A DNA stretch of 64,000 nucleotides from Streptosporangium roseum DSM 43021 (lineage in GTDB: Bacteria; Actinomycetota; Actinomycetes; Streptosporangiales; Streptosporangiaceae): assembly GCF_000024865.1 (NCBI RefSeq), contig NC_013595.1, positions 9,052,001 to 9,116,000 on the forward strand, in the 5' to 3' direction. The position numbers and the translations under genes were made by a program. Shown one piece after another: positions 1-7,434 of the stretch. The notes beneath the pieces are model-generated. The model saw only the letters and a program-made list of their open reading frames with translations. It was not told where the DNA came from and ran no database searches. Numbering within the stretch: position 1 is the first letter of the stretch; every line of letters begins with the position of its first letter.

Positions 1-102
1 AGCAGTGGCGGTGTCGAAGTCCAGTGCGGCGACAGGCGCGACGAGCAGGAATACGGCCGTCGCCCACGGCAGCGGCACCGCCCGCCGCTCGCCCCGGCCC
101 AC
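1..102 (-). CDS. Partial N-terminus of a probable membrane or exported protein
   Basis: The minus strand has a GTG at 102 preceded by a GGAGGG ribosome-binding site at 112-117. It reads 34 codons without a stop to the window edge. The visible peptide begins MGRGERRAVPLP and continues into a hydrophobic stretch (ATAVFLLVAPVAAL), as expected for an N-terminal membrane segment or signal anchor with positive residues before it. The protein runs out of the window, so no family can be named. The support is the good ribosome-binding site, the plausible composition and the position directly downstream of the cupin gene on the same strand (75 bp gap). Confidence 0.4.
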   Translation of the reverse strand, partial: MGRGERRAVPLPWATAVFLLVAPVAALDFDTATA

Positions 103-176
103 TCGGGCGGACCCTCCACCCGGACTCACCCGGGCGGCACGGCCGTCCGCGCCGGGCCTGCCCGGATGGCCGTCTC

Positions 177-587
177 TCAGAGGACCCAGGCCGGCAGGAC
201 CTTGTCGCCGTCGGGGATGGCGCAGTCCGCCGAGACCCGGGTGTCGTCGATCACGTAGGCGCGCATGCCCGCGAGGGCGACGACGATGGCGGCGAGGCCG
301 GCCGCCGGGTCCGAGGTCAGACGGCGCGGCACGTCGGCCGGGATGACGAGGGTGTCGCCCGGCCCGATGGTGAGCTTCTCGCCGTCGAGCTCGACGGTCG
401 CGCCGCCGTCCAGCACGGTCCACACCTGCTCGGTGTCGATGGCGTGCAGCGGGCCCGCCTGGCCGGGGCGCATGTCGACGCGCCAGACGGCCTGCCCCGA
501 ACCTCCCTGGGTCGGTGAGGCGAGCGTGGTCATGACGGCGTTGGGCGTCTCGGTCCGGCGGCTTTCCGCATGGCGGATGACAGTCAT
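177..587 (-). CDS. Small cupin-domain protein
   Basis: This is a 136-residue protein with the single-domain cupin pattern. The segment around residues 40-90 carries the conserved glycines and prolines of a double-stranded beta helix (PLHAIDTEQVWTVLDGGATVEL, then GPGDTLVIPADVPRR). The ATG at 587 is preceded by AGGGGA, so it is preferred over an in-frame TTG at 611 that lies inside the operator. Cupins of this size bind a metal and a small ligand, or act as sugar or polyketide isomerases; the substrate is unknown. Only one histidine of the usual metal set is obvious (PLHAID). The gene is divergent from a MarR regulator and shares its operator, so it is probably controlled by that regulator. Confidence 0.75.
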   Translation of the reverse strand: MTVIRHAESRRTETPNAVMTTLASPTQGGSGQAVWRVDMRPGQAGPLHAIDTEQVWTVLDGGATVELDGEKLTIGPGDTLVIPADVPRRLTSDPAAGLAAIVVALAGMRAYVIDDTRVSADCAIPDGDKVLPAWVL

Positions 588-604
588 CGCGTAATCCCCT
601 AAAT

Positions 605-644
605 TAGACAACGTGGTTGCCGAAATAGTGAACCAGGTTGTCTA
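605..644. promoter_or_regulatory. Inverted-repeat operator between cupin and MarR genes
   Basis: The arms TAGACAACGTGGTT (605-618) and AACCAGGTTGTCTA (631-644) are inverted copies matching at 13 of 14 positions, separated by 12 bp. They sit between the divergent starts at 587 and 647, so a bound protein would cover both promoters. MarR-family proteins usually bind such palindromes beside their own gene. Assignment to the adjacent MarR protein is inference from position. Confidence 0.75.
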
Positions 645-646
645 TC

Positions 647-1117
647 GTGTCAAGTGACCCTCCCGGATTCGAGCTGCCGCTCCGACTGTTCCTCGGCTTC
701 CGCGTCCTCATCGACGAACTCCACGCCGAGCTGGCCCGGCAGGGCCATCCGGACATGCGGCCGATGCACGGCTTCGTCTTCCAGGCGATCGGCGTCGACG
801 GCACGACGGCGGCCGAGCTCGGCCGCCGCCTGGGGGTGTCCAAACAGGCGGCGGGCAAGACCGTCGACGCGCTGGAGCGGCTCGGCTACGTGGAGCGCGG
901 CTCCGACCCGCACGACGCGCGGCGCAAGGTCGTACGGCTCACCGAGCACGGCGTCGACTCCCTGGTGCGCTCGGCCCGCATCTTCGACGAGCTGCGGGCC
1001 CGCTGGGCCGAGACGCTCGGTGAGGAGCGGCTGCGCGCGCTGGAGGCCGACCTGCGCAAGGTCACCCCGCCGGATACCTTCCCGCTCGATGTCCCCGGCT
1101 GGTTCGGCGGCCACTGA
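647..1117 (+). CDS. MarR-family transcriptional regulator
   Basis: This is a 156-residue winged-helix repressor. The recognition region reads TTAAELGRRLGVSKQAAGK, followed by the dimer/wing part (VDALERLGYVERGSDPHDARRK), the classic MarR DPxDxRxK wing. The GTG at 647 is chosen over an in-frame TTG at 638 because the latter lies inside the right arm of the operator. MarR proteins repress neighbouring genes until a small aromatic or drug-like ligand binds. The natural target here is itself plus the divergent cupin gene. The last residues (DVPGWFGGH) are an unremarkable tail. Confidence 0.85.
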   Translation: MSSDPPGFELPLRLFLGFRVLIDELHAELARQGHPDMRPMHGFVFQAIGVDGTTAAELGRRLGVSKQAAGKTVDALERLGYVERGSDPHDARRKVVRLTEHGVDSLVRSARIFDELRARWAETLGEERLRALEADLRKVTPPDTFPLDVPGWFGGH

Positions 1118-1137
1118 CCGGCGGTCGCCCGGGGCCG

Positions 1138-1213
1138 CCTCCATGCAGGCAGGCCCGGGGGCACCTCCGTGCGGGCGGGCCCGGGGCGCCTCCGTGCGGG
1201 CAGGCCCGGCCGG
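1138..1213. repeat. Three short tandem repeats between convergent genes
   Basis: Three imperfect copies of a 25-26 bp unit beginning CCTCC(A/G)TGC start at 1138, 1164 and 1189. They lie between the MarR and TetR genes, which converge here. No gene is evident in 1118-1253, and the overlapping open frames look like GC artefacts. Confidence 0.6.
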
Positions 1214-1253
1214 CTCAGCCGGCGATCGCAGGCCCATGAGGGGCGACGCCCCT

Positions 1254-1976
1254 TCACGCCGGAGCGGCCGGCCCTCCCTCAAGCCCCAGACTGCGGGTGA
1301 GGTCGCGCAGTTCGTCGAGGTATACCCGGCCCGCGTCCCTCGTCTGGCCGCGCAGGTGGCCGTAGACCTCAAGGGCGACCAGGCCGTGCATGCGGCCCCA
1401 GACGCGTAGTGCCAGCGCCACCGCCGCGGGAGGCAGTCCAGGAAACTCCGCACGGACCAGGCCCGTCAGGATCGGATCGAAGTCGGTCCAGTCGTATCCG
1501 CCCGGCTGCCGGGCCACCGCCTGCGGCCAGGCCGCGGCCACCAGGCCGGTGAGACCCGCGCAGGCGCGGTGCGCGGCCTCGGCGGCTGCCCCGCCCTCCG
1601 GCGCCTGGTAGCCGGGGACCGGGTCCCCGTAGATGAGCCGGAAGCCCTCGGGATTGGCCAGGGCCCACTCCCGCAACGTCTGCCCCCAGGCCAGGATCCG
1701 GCCCGCCGCGTCGTCGGCGGGCACGGCGTCGCGCGCCGCCTCCACCCTGTCGACCAGCGAGGTGTAGACGTCCGTGATCAGCGCGCTGACCAGCGTGTCG
1801 CGGGTCTCGTAGTAGCCGTAGATGGCTCCCGCCGTCATGCCCATCTCACGGGCGATGGCCCGCAGCGTGATGGCGTCGGGCCCACCCTCGGCCATCAGCC
1901 CGAGCGCGACCGTCTTGATTTCGGCGGCCGTCTCCGCTCGCAGGCGTTCCCGGCGGCTCGGCGTTGAGACTCCCAT
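1254..1976 (-). CDS. TetR/AcrR-family transcriptional regulator
   Basis: This is a 240-residue repressor. The N-terminal helix-turn-helix spans about residues 10-55 (ITLRAIAREMGMTAGAIYGYYETRDTLVSALI). The C-terminal ligand-binding domain resembles the WHG-type TetR C-domain, with the sequence RVWGRMHGLVALEVYGHL near the end. The ATG at 1976 is taken over a GTG at 1985. It is divergent from an MFS exporter, the usual arrangement for drug-responsive TetR repressors, so it probably represses that exporter and its coupled small gene. Confidence 0.85.
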   Translation of the reverse strand: MGVSTPSRRERLRAETAAEIKTVALGLMAEGGPDAITLRAIAREMGMTAGAIYGYYETRDTLVSALITDVYTSLVDRVEAARDAVPADDAAGRILAWGQTLREWALANPEGFRLIYGDPVPGYQAPEGGAAAEAAHRACAGLTGLVAAAWPQAVARQPGGYDWTDFDPILTGLVRAEFPGLPPAAVALALRVWGRMHGLVALEVYGHLRGQTRDAGRVYLDELRDLTRSLGLEGGPAAPA

Positions 1977-2024
1977 GGTTGACACTTTACAGGGTTGCGG
2001 TACCGTACGGCGTGTTCCAGCTTA

Positions 2025-2049
2025 ATGCCGTGTAGTAAATGTTCGGCAT
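2025..2049. promoter_or_regulatory. Possible TetR operator upstream of MFS gene
   Basis: ATGCCG (2025-2030) and CGGCAT (2044-2049) form a perfect 6-bp inverted repeat with a 13-bp centre, 18 bp before the MFS start and inside the divergent TetR/MFS spacer. The short arms make this only a candidate. Confidence 0.35.
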
Positions 2050-2067
2050 GCAGAGAAAGCTCGACGC

Positions 2068-3459
2068 GTGAATGCGAAACGACTGATCCTCCTGGCGTTC
2101 TCCCAACTGATCGTCGCCCTCGACTACAACATCGTTTATGTCGCGCTCCCCGATATCGGGCGTGAGCTCGGCTTCTCCCCCCAGAGCCTCCAATGGGTCG
2201 TCAGCGGCTACGCCATCGGGTTCGGCGGCTTCCTGCTGCTCGGTGGCCGTGCGGTCGACCGGCTCGGCGCGCGGCGCATGCTCGTCCTCGGCCTCGCGCT
2301 CTACGGCATCTCGTCGCTGGCCGGGGGGCTCGCCGCCGGTCCGGGCCTGCTCGTGGCCGCCCGCGCGGTCCAGGGACTGGGCGGCGCACTGCTCGCCCCC
2401 GCGACCCTGGCACTGATCTACTCCGGCTTCGCCGAAGGGCCGGCGCGCAACCGGGCGCTCGGCGCCTGGGGAACCGCGGGCAGCGCCGGCCTGGCCGCGG
2501 GTGCGCTGCTCGGTGGCGTGCTCACCGCGACGTGGGGCTGGCAGTGGGTCTTCTACGTCAATGTCCCGCTGGCGCTCGTCGCGATCATCGCGGCGCTGCG
2601 GCTGCTGCCCCCCGACCCGTCACGCGGGCACGGCGGCTTCGACGCGCTGGGCGCGCTGCTGGCCACCGCCGGCTCGACGCTGATGGTGCTCGGCCTCGTC
2701 AGCGGCCCCGAGGCGGGCTGGACCACACTCCGCGGCCTGGGCTCCCTGGCCGCCGGGGTCGTCCTGATCGGAGCCTTCCTCCTGGTCGAGGCCCGCGCCC
2801 GGGAACCACTCGCCCCGCCGCGCCTGCTCGGCGACCGCAACCTGGCCACCTCGATGCTGGTGATCCTGTTCTTCCAGAGCGCGCTCGGCGGCGGCTACTA
2901 CCTGCTCACGATGTATCTGCAGCCCGTGCTCGGCTACAGCGCCCTGCAGGCCGGTCTGGCCTTCCTGCCGCTGACGCTGCTGTCCATGGTCGCCGCCGGC
3001 CGGCTCGCACCCGCCCTGCTGGGACGGTGGGGAGTGCGGACCACCCTGATCGCCGGAATGCTGGGCAGCGGCGTCGGAATGGCCGCCCTCTACGCGGGCA
3101 TGTCGGCGGACGGCTCCTTCTGGGCGCTCATGCCCGGCACCGTGATCTGGGGCCTGTCGGGCGGCTTCACCTTCGTCGCCATGTTCGCGGCGGCCGGGTC
3201 CGGCATCGCCCCGACAGAACAGGGCGTCGCCTCGGGGCTGGCGACCACGGCCCAGCAGATCGGCGGGGCCATCGGCCTGGCCGTCATCATCGCGGTGGCC
3301 AACGCGGGCGAGCCGGGAGTCGGCAGCCTGCGTACGGCCGGCTGGGTGGCGGCCGCGGCCTCCATCGCGGGCGCCCTCATCGCACTCACCCTCAAGCGGC
3401 GGCCGACCGCCGCCGCGCAGGAGACGACCACCACCTCCATGGAAGGGATCAACAGGTGA
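2068..3459 (+). CDS. MFS exporter, DHA2 (14-TM) type
   Basis: This is a 463-residue, strongly hydrophobic protein of the drug:H+ antiporter-2 class. The signature after TM2 is GGRAVDRLGARR (MFS motif A), and motif C is in the fifth helix (GTAGSAGLAAGALLGGVL). The first helix contains LDYNIVYVALPDI, typical of DHA2 exporters. It starts with GTG; the Shine-Dalgarno (AGAGAAAG) is modest. The divergent TetR gene and the translationally coupled SnoaL-like gene suggest an inducible efflux and detoxification unit for a small molecule made by or toxic to the cell. The substrate cannot be read from sequence. Confidence 0.88.
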   Translation: MNAKRLILLAFSQLIVALDYNIVYVALPDIGRELGFSPQSLQWVVSGYAIGFGGFLLLGGRAVDRLGARRMLVLGLALYGISSLAGGLAAGPGLLVAARAVQGLGGALLAPATLALIYSGFAEGPARNRALGAWGTAGSAGLAAGALLGGVLTATWGWQWVFYVNVPLALVAIIAALRLLPPDPSRGHGGFDALGALLATAGSTLMVLGLVSGPEAGWTTLRGLGSLAAGVVLIGAFLLVEARAREPLAPPRLLGDRNLATSMLVILFFQSALGGGYYLLTMYLQPVLGYSALQAGLAFLPLTLLSMVAAGRLAPALLGRWGVRTTLIAGMLGSGVGMAALYAGMSADGSFWALMPGTVIWGLSGGFTFVAMFAAAGSGIAPTEQGVASGLATTAQQIGGAIGLAVIIAVANAGEPGVGSLRTAGWVAAAASIAGALIALTLKRRPTAAAQETTTTSMEGINR

Positions 3460-3803
3460 ACCGCACCGACCTCGCACAGAAGTACATCGAGATCTGGAAC
3501 GAGAGGGACGCCGGCCGCCGCCGATCCGCGATCGACGCGGTCCTCACCGAGGACAGCGTCTACAGCGACCCCGACTGGGAGGCGGTCGAGGGCCGCGACG
3601 ACATCGACACCATGATCGGCCGGGCCCGGGAGAAGTTCGGCGACCTCGCCTTCAGCCTTGGCGAGGTGATCAACGAGCGCCACGACCTCATGCTGTTCAC
3701 CTGGCGCCTCGGGCGGCCCGGCGAGCCGCCGGTGGCCACCGGCTACGACGTCGTCCGTTTCGAGAAGGGGTCGATCCGCCGGATCGACGGCTTCTTCGTC
3801 TGA
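3456..3803 (+). CDS. SnoaL-like / NTF2-fold protein
   Basis: This is a 115-residue protein whose GTG overlaps the stop of the MFS gene in a GTGA junction, behind a GGAAGGG ribosome-binding site, so the two are translationally coupled. The sequence (YIEIWNERDAGRRRSAIDAVLTED, then FEKGSIRRIDGFF near the end) follows the nuclear-transport-factor-2 / SnoaL-like fold: an N-terminal helix with WN, a mid beta strand and a closing GKI-xx-xxF element. Members include cyclases, isomerases and simple binding proteins. The function here is unknown but likely tied to the exporter's substrate. Confidence 0.75.
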   Translation: MNRTDLAQKYIEIWNERDAGRRRSAIDAVLTEDSVYSDPDWEAVEGRDDIDTMIGRAREKFGDLAFSLGEVINERHDLMLFTWRLGRPGEPPVATGYDVVRFEKGSIRRIDGFFV

Positions 3804-3846
3804 TCACGCCTGCGTGGCAGTGGCGGCCGGCCGGCTGCCGCCCCGT

Positions 3847-4791
3847 TCAGCCGGAGATCAGGTCCTCAGCCGCCAGTTCGGCCCAGAGGTCGTCGGGGAC
3901 GGGCCGGGCGGTCAGGGCGGCGTTGCGGGCGACCTCGGCGGCGGACCTGGCGCCGACGACCACCGAGGCGACCGCCGGGTGGCGCAGCGGGAAGGCCAGC
4001 GCCGCCTGGGGCAGGGTGGCGCCGTGGCTCTCGCACACGGCCGCGATGCGGCGGGCGCGGGCGAGCAGCGGCGCGGGAGCCGGGGCGTAGTCGTAGGTGC
4101 CCGACGGGTCGTGGGTGGCCAGCAGGCCGCTGTTGAACACCCCGGCGGCGACCACCGAGACGCCCCGCTCCTGGCAGAGCGGCAGCAGCTCCTCCTCCCC
4201 CGACTGGTCGAGAAGGGTGTGGCGGCCGGCCAGCATGACCATGTCCACGCCGGTCTCGCGGACGAACCGGGCGAGCATCTCCGACTGGTTCATGCCGACC
4301 CCGACGGCCTTGACGACCCCCTGGTCGCGCAGCTCGGCCAGGGCCGGGTAGGCCTCGGAGACGGCCTGCTCCCAGTGGTCGTCCGGGTCGTGGATGAGCA
4401 CGATGTCGACCGCGTCGAGACCGAGCCGGAGCAGGCTCTCCTCCAGCGACCGCCGTACGCCGTCACGGGAGAAGTCCCACACCCGGCGGAGGTCGGCGGG
4501 GACGTCGAACCCCTGGTCGTCCCGGCCGGCGGGGCCGCCGGTGGGCGCCGGCACGAGCAGGCGGCCGACCTTGGTGGACAGGGCGTAGGAGTCACGGGGC
4601 CGCCCTGCCAGGGCGGCGCCGAGCCGCCGTTCCGACAGGCCGAGCCCGTAGTGGGGCGCGGTGTCGAAGAGGCGGAACCCGGCGTCGTAGGCGGCGTCCA
4701 CCGCCGCACCGGCCTCGGCGTCGCTCACGGCGGTGAAGAGGTTGCCGATGGGGGCGGCGCCGAAGCCGTACTTGCTCACGGAGAGGGTCAT
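3847..4791 (-). CDS. Aldo/keto reductase, probable L-fucose (D-threo-aldose) dehydrogenase
   Basis: This is a 314-residue (beta/alpha)8 NAD(P)-dependent oxidoreductase. The AKR tetrad is visible: Asp and Tyr in FDTAPHYG, Lys in LSTKVGR, His in VLIHDPDD. The ending NAALTARPVPDDLWAEL is typical of the D-threo-aldose 1-dehydrogenase branch. In the non-phosphorylating fucose pathway this activity oxidises L-fucose to L-fuconolactone. It is the last gene of the fucose operon, 137 bp after the permease. The ATG at 4791 is chosen over a TTG at 4800 that would place the Shine-Dalgarno too close. Substrate assignment rests on gene context. Confidence 0.78.
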   Translation of the reverse strand: MTLSVSKYGFGAAPIGNLFTAVSDAEAGAAVDAAYDAGFRLFDTAPHYGLGLSERRLGAALAGRPRDSYALSTKVGRLLVPAPTGGPAGRDDQGFDVPADLRRVWDFSRDGVRRSLEESLLRLGLDAVDIVLIHDPDDHWEQAVSEAYPALAELRDQGVVKAVGVGMNQSEMLARFVRETGVDMVMLAGRHTLLDQSGEEELLPLCQERGVSVVAAGVFNSGLLATHDPSGTYDYAPAPAPLLARARRIAAVCESHGATLPQAALAFPLRHPAVASVVVGARSAAEVARNAALTARPVPDDLWAELAAEDLISG

Positions 4792-4798
4792 AGCCGTC

Positions 4799-4946
4799 AA
4801 TCCTGCGCCTTGCCGTAGTCCCCGGGGGAGGGGGTGGTGGTCGATCCTGCGCCTTGCCGTACCCGGCCGGGAGCGATCCCCGCCCCCGCGCCCTGCCGGA
4901 CCCGCCCGGGAGCGGGTACGGCCGTCGTCAATCCTGTGCCTTGCCG
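4799..4946. repeat. Duplicated copies of the permease 3' end
   Basis: Three near-copies of the sequence encoding GKAQD-stop occur: at 4929-4946 (the real end of the permease gene), at about 4842-4866 and at about 4799-4823. On the minus strand each reads CGGCAAGGCRCAGGAT followed by T or C and GAC. The spacers between copies are GC-rich and share CCGGGAG segments. The block fills the gap between the permease and the aldo/keto reductase and contains no separate gene. Confidence 0.75.
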
Positions 4947-5941
4947 CCGGCGAGGCGGCTGATCATCAGGGCGATCAGGATGATCGAGCCGTAGACGAGC
5001 TGCTTCCACTCGCCGGGGACGCCCTTCAGCGTCAGGATGTTCTCGACGAGACCGATCACCAGGACACCGGTGAGGGCGCCGAGGATCGTGCCCTTTCCGC
5101 CGTCCATGCTGACCCCGCCGATGACCGCGGCGGCGAAGGCCATGAAGATCCAGCCGACGCCCTGGTTGGCGCTGATGCCGCCCAGGCGGCCGGTCTCCAG
5201 CACTCCGGCGAGCGCGGCGATCACGCCGCCGATGATGAAGACGATCCACACGACCCGCTCGACCCGGATGCCCGCGGCACGGGCGGCGTCGGCGTTGCCG
5301 CCGATGGCGTAGAGCGAGCGCCCGGCCCGGAAGTAGCCGAGCGCGACGATGGCCGCGGCGAAGAGCAGACCGGTGATCCAGATGGCCGCCGGGATGCCCA
5401 GCCAGGTGGCGCTGCCGAGGTAGAGGAACGACTCGGGCAGCTCGAACAGGCTCTTGCCCTGGGTGAGGCCGAGCTGGAGACCGTGGACGACGATCATCAT
5501 CGCCAGGGTGACGATGAAGGCCGAGAGCTGGAACCGCATGATCAGGAAGCCGTTGAAGGCGCCGACCAGCCCGCCGATCAGCAGGCAGAGCGGGATCGCC
5601 AGGATCCCGGGGAGCTCCAGGCCGAACCCGCCGGCCGCGACCGGGATGACCAGCATCACGCCGACGGCGGGGGCCATGCCGACCGTGGACTCCAGCGACA
5701 GGTCGAACTTGCCGGCGATGAGGATCAACGCCTCGGCGAGCACCACCAGCGCCAGGGCCGACTGCTGCTGGAGGACGTTGGTCAGGTTGCCGGGGGTGAG
5801 GAAGACCGGGTCCACGAACGACCCGGCGATCAGCAGCACGATGATCACCGGGACCAGCGTGAGGTCCCGGAACCGCCCGAGCTGGATCCGCCGGCCCTGT
5901 GCGGGCAGGTTCGCCACGGGCGTCGTCTTTGTAGTGGCCAT
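4928..5941 (-). CDS. Sugar ABC transporter permease, RbsC type
   Basis: This is a 337-residue membrane protein of the ribose/galactose permease family with about 8-10 hydrophobic segments. The family hallmark GKFDLSLESTVGMAPAVG (normally GGIDLSVG) is at about residues 76-93, and the cytoplasmic loop RVERVVWIVFIIGGVIAALAGVL follows the NAxAARxAGI coupling motif (NADAARAAGI). Its ATG overlaps the ATPase stop by one base (TGATG), so it is coupled to it. With the ATPase and lipoprotein it forms an importer. The surrounding fucose genes point to L-fucose or a related 6-deoxysugar as substrate. Confidence 0.88.
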   Translation of the reverse strand: MATTKTTPVANLPAQGRRIQLGRFRDLTLVPVIIVLLIAGSFVDPVFLTPGNLTNVLQQQSALALVVLAEALILIAGKFDLSLESTVGMAPAVGVMLVIPVAAGGFGLELPGILAIPLCLLIGGLVGAFNGFLIMRFQLSAFIVTLAMMIVVHGLQLGLTQGKSLFELPESFLYLGSATWLGIPAAIWITGLLFAAAIVALGYFRAGRSLYAIGGNADAARAAGIRVERVVWIVFIIGGVIAALAGVLETGRLGGISANQGVGWIFMAFAAAVIGGVSMDGGKGTILGALTGVLVIGLVENILTLKGVPGEWKQLVYGSIILIALMISRLAGGKAQD

Positions 5942-7434
5942 CAGTGTTCGATACCTTCCATCGCCGCCACCAGCTCGCTGTCGGTCCAGCCGCGGGGCAC
6001 GTCCTTCACGACCTTGCCGTGAAACATGACCAGGACCCGGTCGCAGATCCGCAGGTCGTCGAGTTCGTCGGAGACCAGTACGGCTCCGGTCCCCTGGGCC
6101 GCCGCGTCCTCCACGGCGCCGAGGAGCGAGTGCTTGGCCTTCACGTCCACACCGGCGGTCGGGTTGATGACCACGAGCGCCCGGGGGTCGTCCGCGAGCG
6201 CCCTCGCCAGCACGACCTTCTGCGCGTTGCCGCCGGACAGGTCGGCCACCGGCTGGTCGGGTCCGGTCGTCTTGATGTCCAGCTCGGCGATCATCCGGGC
6301 ACCGCGCTCACGCCGTCTCGCCGGGGAGATCATTCCGTACCGGCCGAGCTTGCCCGCGATCGGGATGGTGGCGTTCTCCGCGATCGACAGCAGCGGCACG
6401 AAGCCCTGGTGGTGCCGGTCCTGGGGAACGAAGCCGAGACCCGCGGCGAGCACGGAGGGCACGTCTCCCGGCTTGACCTCGGTACCGTTGACGGTCACCG
6501 TGCCGGTGTCGGCCCGGCGGAGGCCGACCAGCGTCTCGGCCAGGCCGACCTTGCCGCTGCTGCCGGAGCCGGCCAGGCCGACGATCTCCCCGGACCTGAT
6601 GGCCAGGTCCACGTCCTCGTAGCGGCCGGCGAGGCTGAGCCCCCGGGCGGCCAGGACGACGGGGGCGGAGGCGTCGGCCGTACGGGAGCGGTATTCGTAG
6701 GCGGCGGTGGCCTCGCCGGTCATCGCGTCGACCAGCTGGGCGTGCGGGAGGTCGCCGACCGTGGTGGTGACGATGTGCCGGGCGTCGCGGAAGACCGAGA
6801 CGCTCTGGCAGATCTCGTACACCTCATCCAGGTGGTGCGAGATGAACATCATCGTCACACCCTGTTCCCGGAGGGAGCGCATCCGGTCGAAGAGCCGCTG
6901 GATGGCCGGGCCGTCGAGCTGGGCGGTGGGCTCGTCCAGGATGATGAACCGGGCGCCGAACGACAGCGCCCGGGCGATCTCCAGAAGCTGGCGCTGCTCG
7001 ACGCTCAGGTCTCCGGCGAGGCCGTCGGCGTCCACGTCCACGCCGTACTGCTCCAGGAGCTGCCTGGCCCGCGCGCGCAGGCCGCGCCACCTGATCGCGC
7101 CCCGGTCGGTCTGCCGGTTCAGGAAGAGGTTCTCCGCGACGGTGAGCGTGGGGATGATCGTCGACTTCTGGTAGACGCACGCGACGCGCTGCCGCCAGGC
7201 GTCCCGGTCGGCCAGCGGCGGCGCGGGCTCCCCGCCGAAGCGGACCTCGCCCTCGTCGGGGCGCTGGAGCCCGGTCAGGATCGACACCAGCGTGGACTTG
7301 CCCGCGCCGTTCCGGCCGACCAGCGCGTGCGTCTCCCCCTCGGTGATGGCGATCCCGGCACCGTTGAGCGCGATGGTCGGGCCGAAGCGCTTGGTGATAC
7401 CAAGCGCTTCAACAGCTTTAACGGAAGATGTCAT
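5941..7434 (-). CDS. Sugar ABC transporter ATPase with two ABC domains, RbsA type
   Basis: This is a 497-residue fused tandem ATPase. The first domain has a canonical Walker A (GRNGAGKST), signature LSVEQRQLLEIARAL and Walker B IILDEPTAQLD. The second half has the family's degenerate P-loop (GSGSSGKVG) and the LSGGNAQKVVLARAL signature. Its Walker B region reads ALVVINPTAGVDV, with Asn where the catalytic Asp-Glu pair is expected, so only the first site is likely hydrolytic. The ATG at 7434 overlaps the binding-protein stop (TGATG). It powers the importer made with the RbsC-type permease and the lipoprotein. Confidence 0.9.
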   Translation of the reverse strand: MTSSVKAVEALGITKRFGPTIALNGAGIAITEGETHALVGRNGAGKSTLVSILTGLQRPDEGEVRFGGEPAPPLADRDAWRQRVACVYQKSTIIPTLTVAENLFLNRQTDRGAIRWRGLRARARQLLEQYGVDVDADGLAGDLSVEQRQLLEIARALSFGARFIILDEPTAQLDGPAIQRLFDRMRSLREQGVTMMFISHHLDEVYEICQSVSVFRDARHIVTTTVGDLPHAQLVDAMTGEATAAYEYRSRTADASAPVVLAARGLSLAGRYEDVDLAIRSGEIVGLAGSGSSGKVGLAETLVGLRRADTGTVTVNGTEVKPGDVPSVLAAGLGFVPQDRHHQGFVPLLSIAENATIPIAGKLGRYGMISPARRRERGARMIAELDIKTTGPDQPVADLSGGNAQKVVLARALADDPRALVVINPTAGVDVKAKHSLLGAVEDAAAQGTGAVLVSDELDDLRICDRVLVMFHGKVVKDVPRGWTDSELVAAMEGIEH

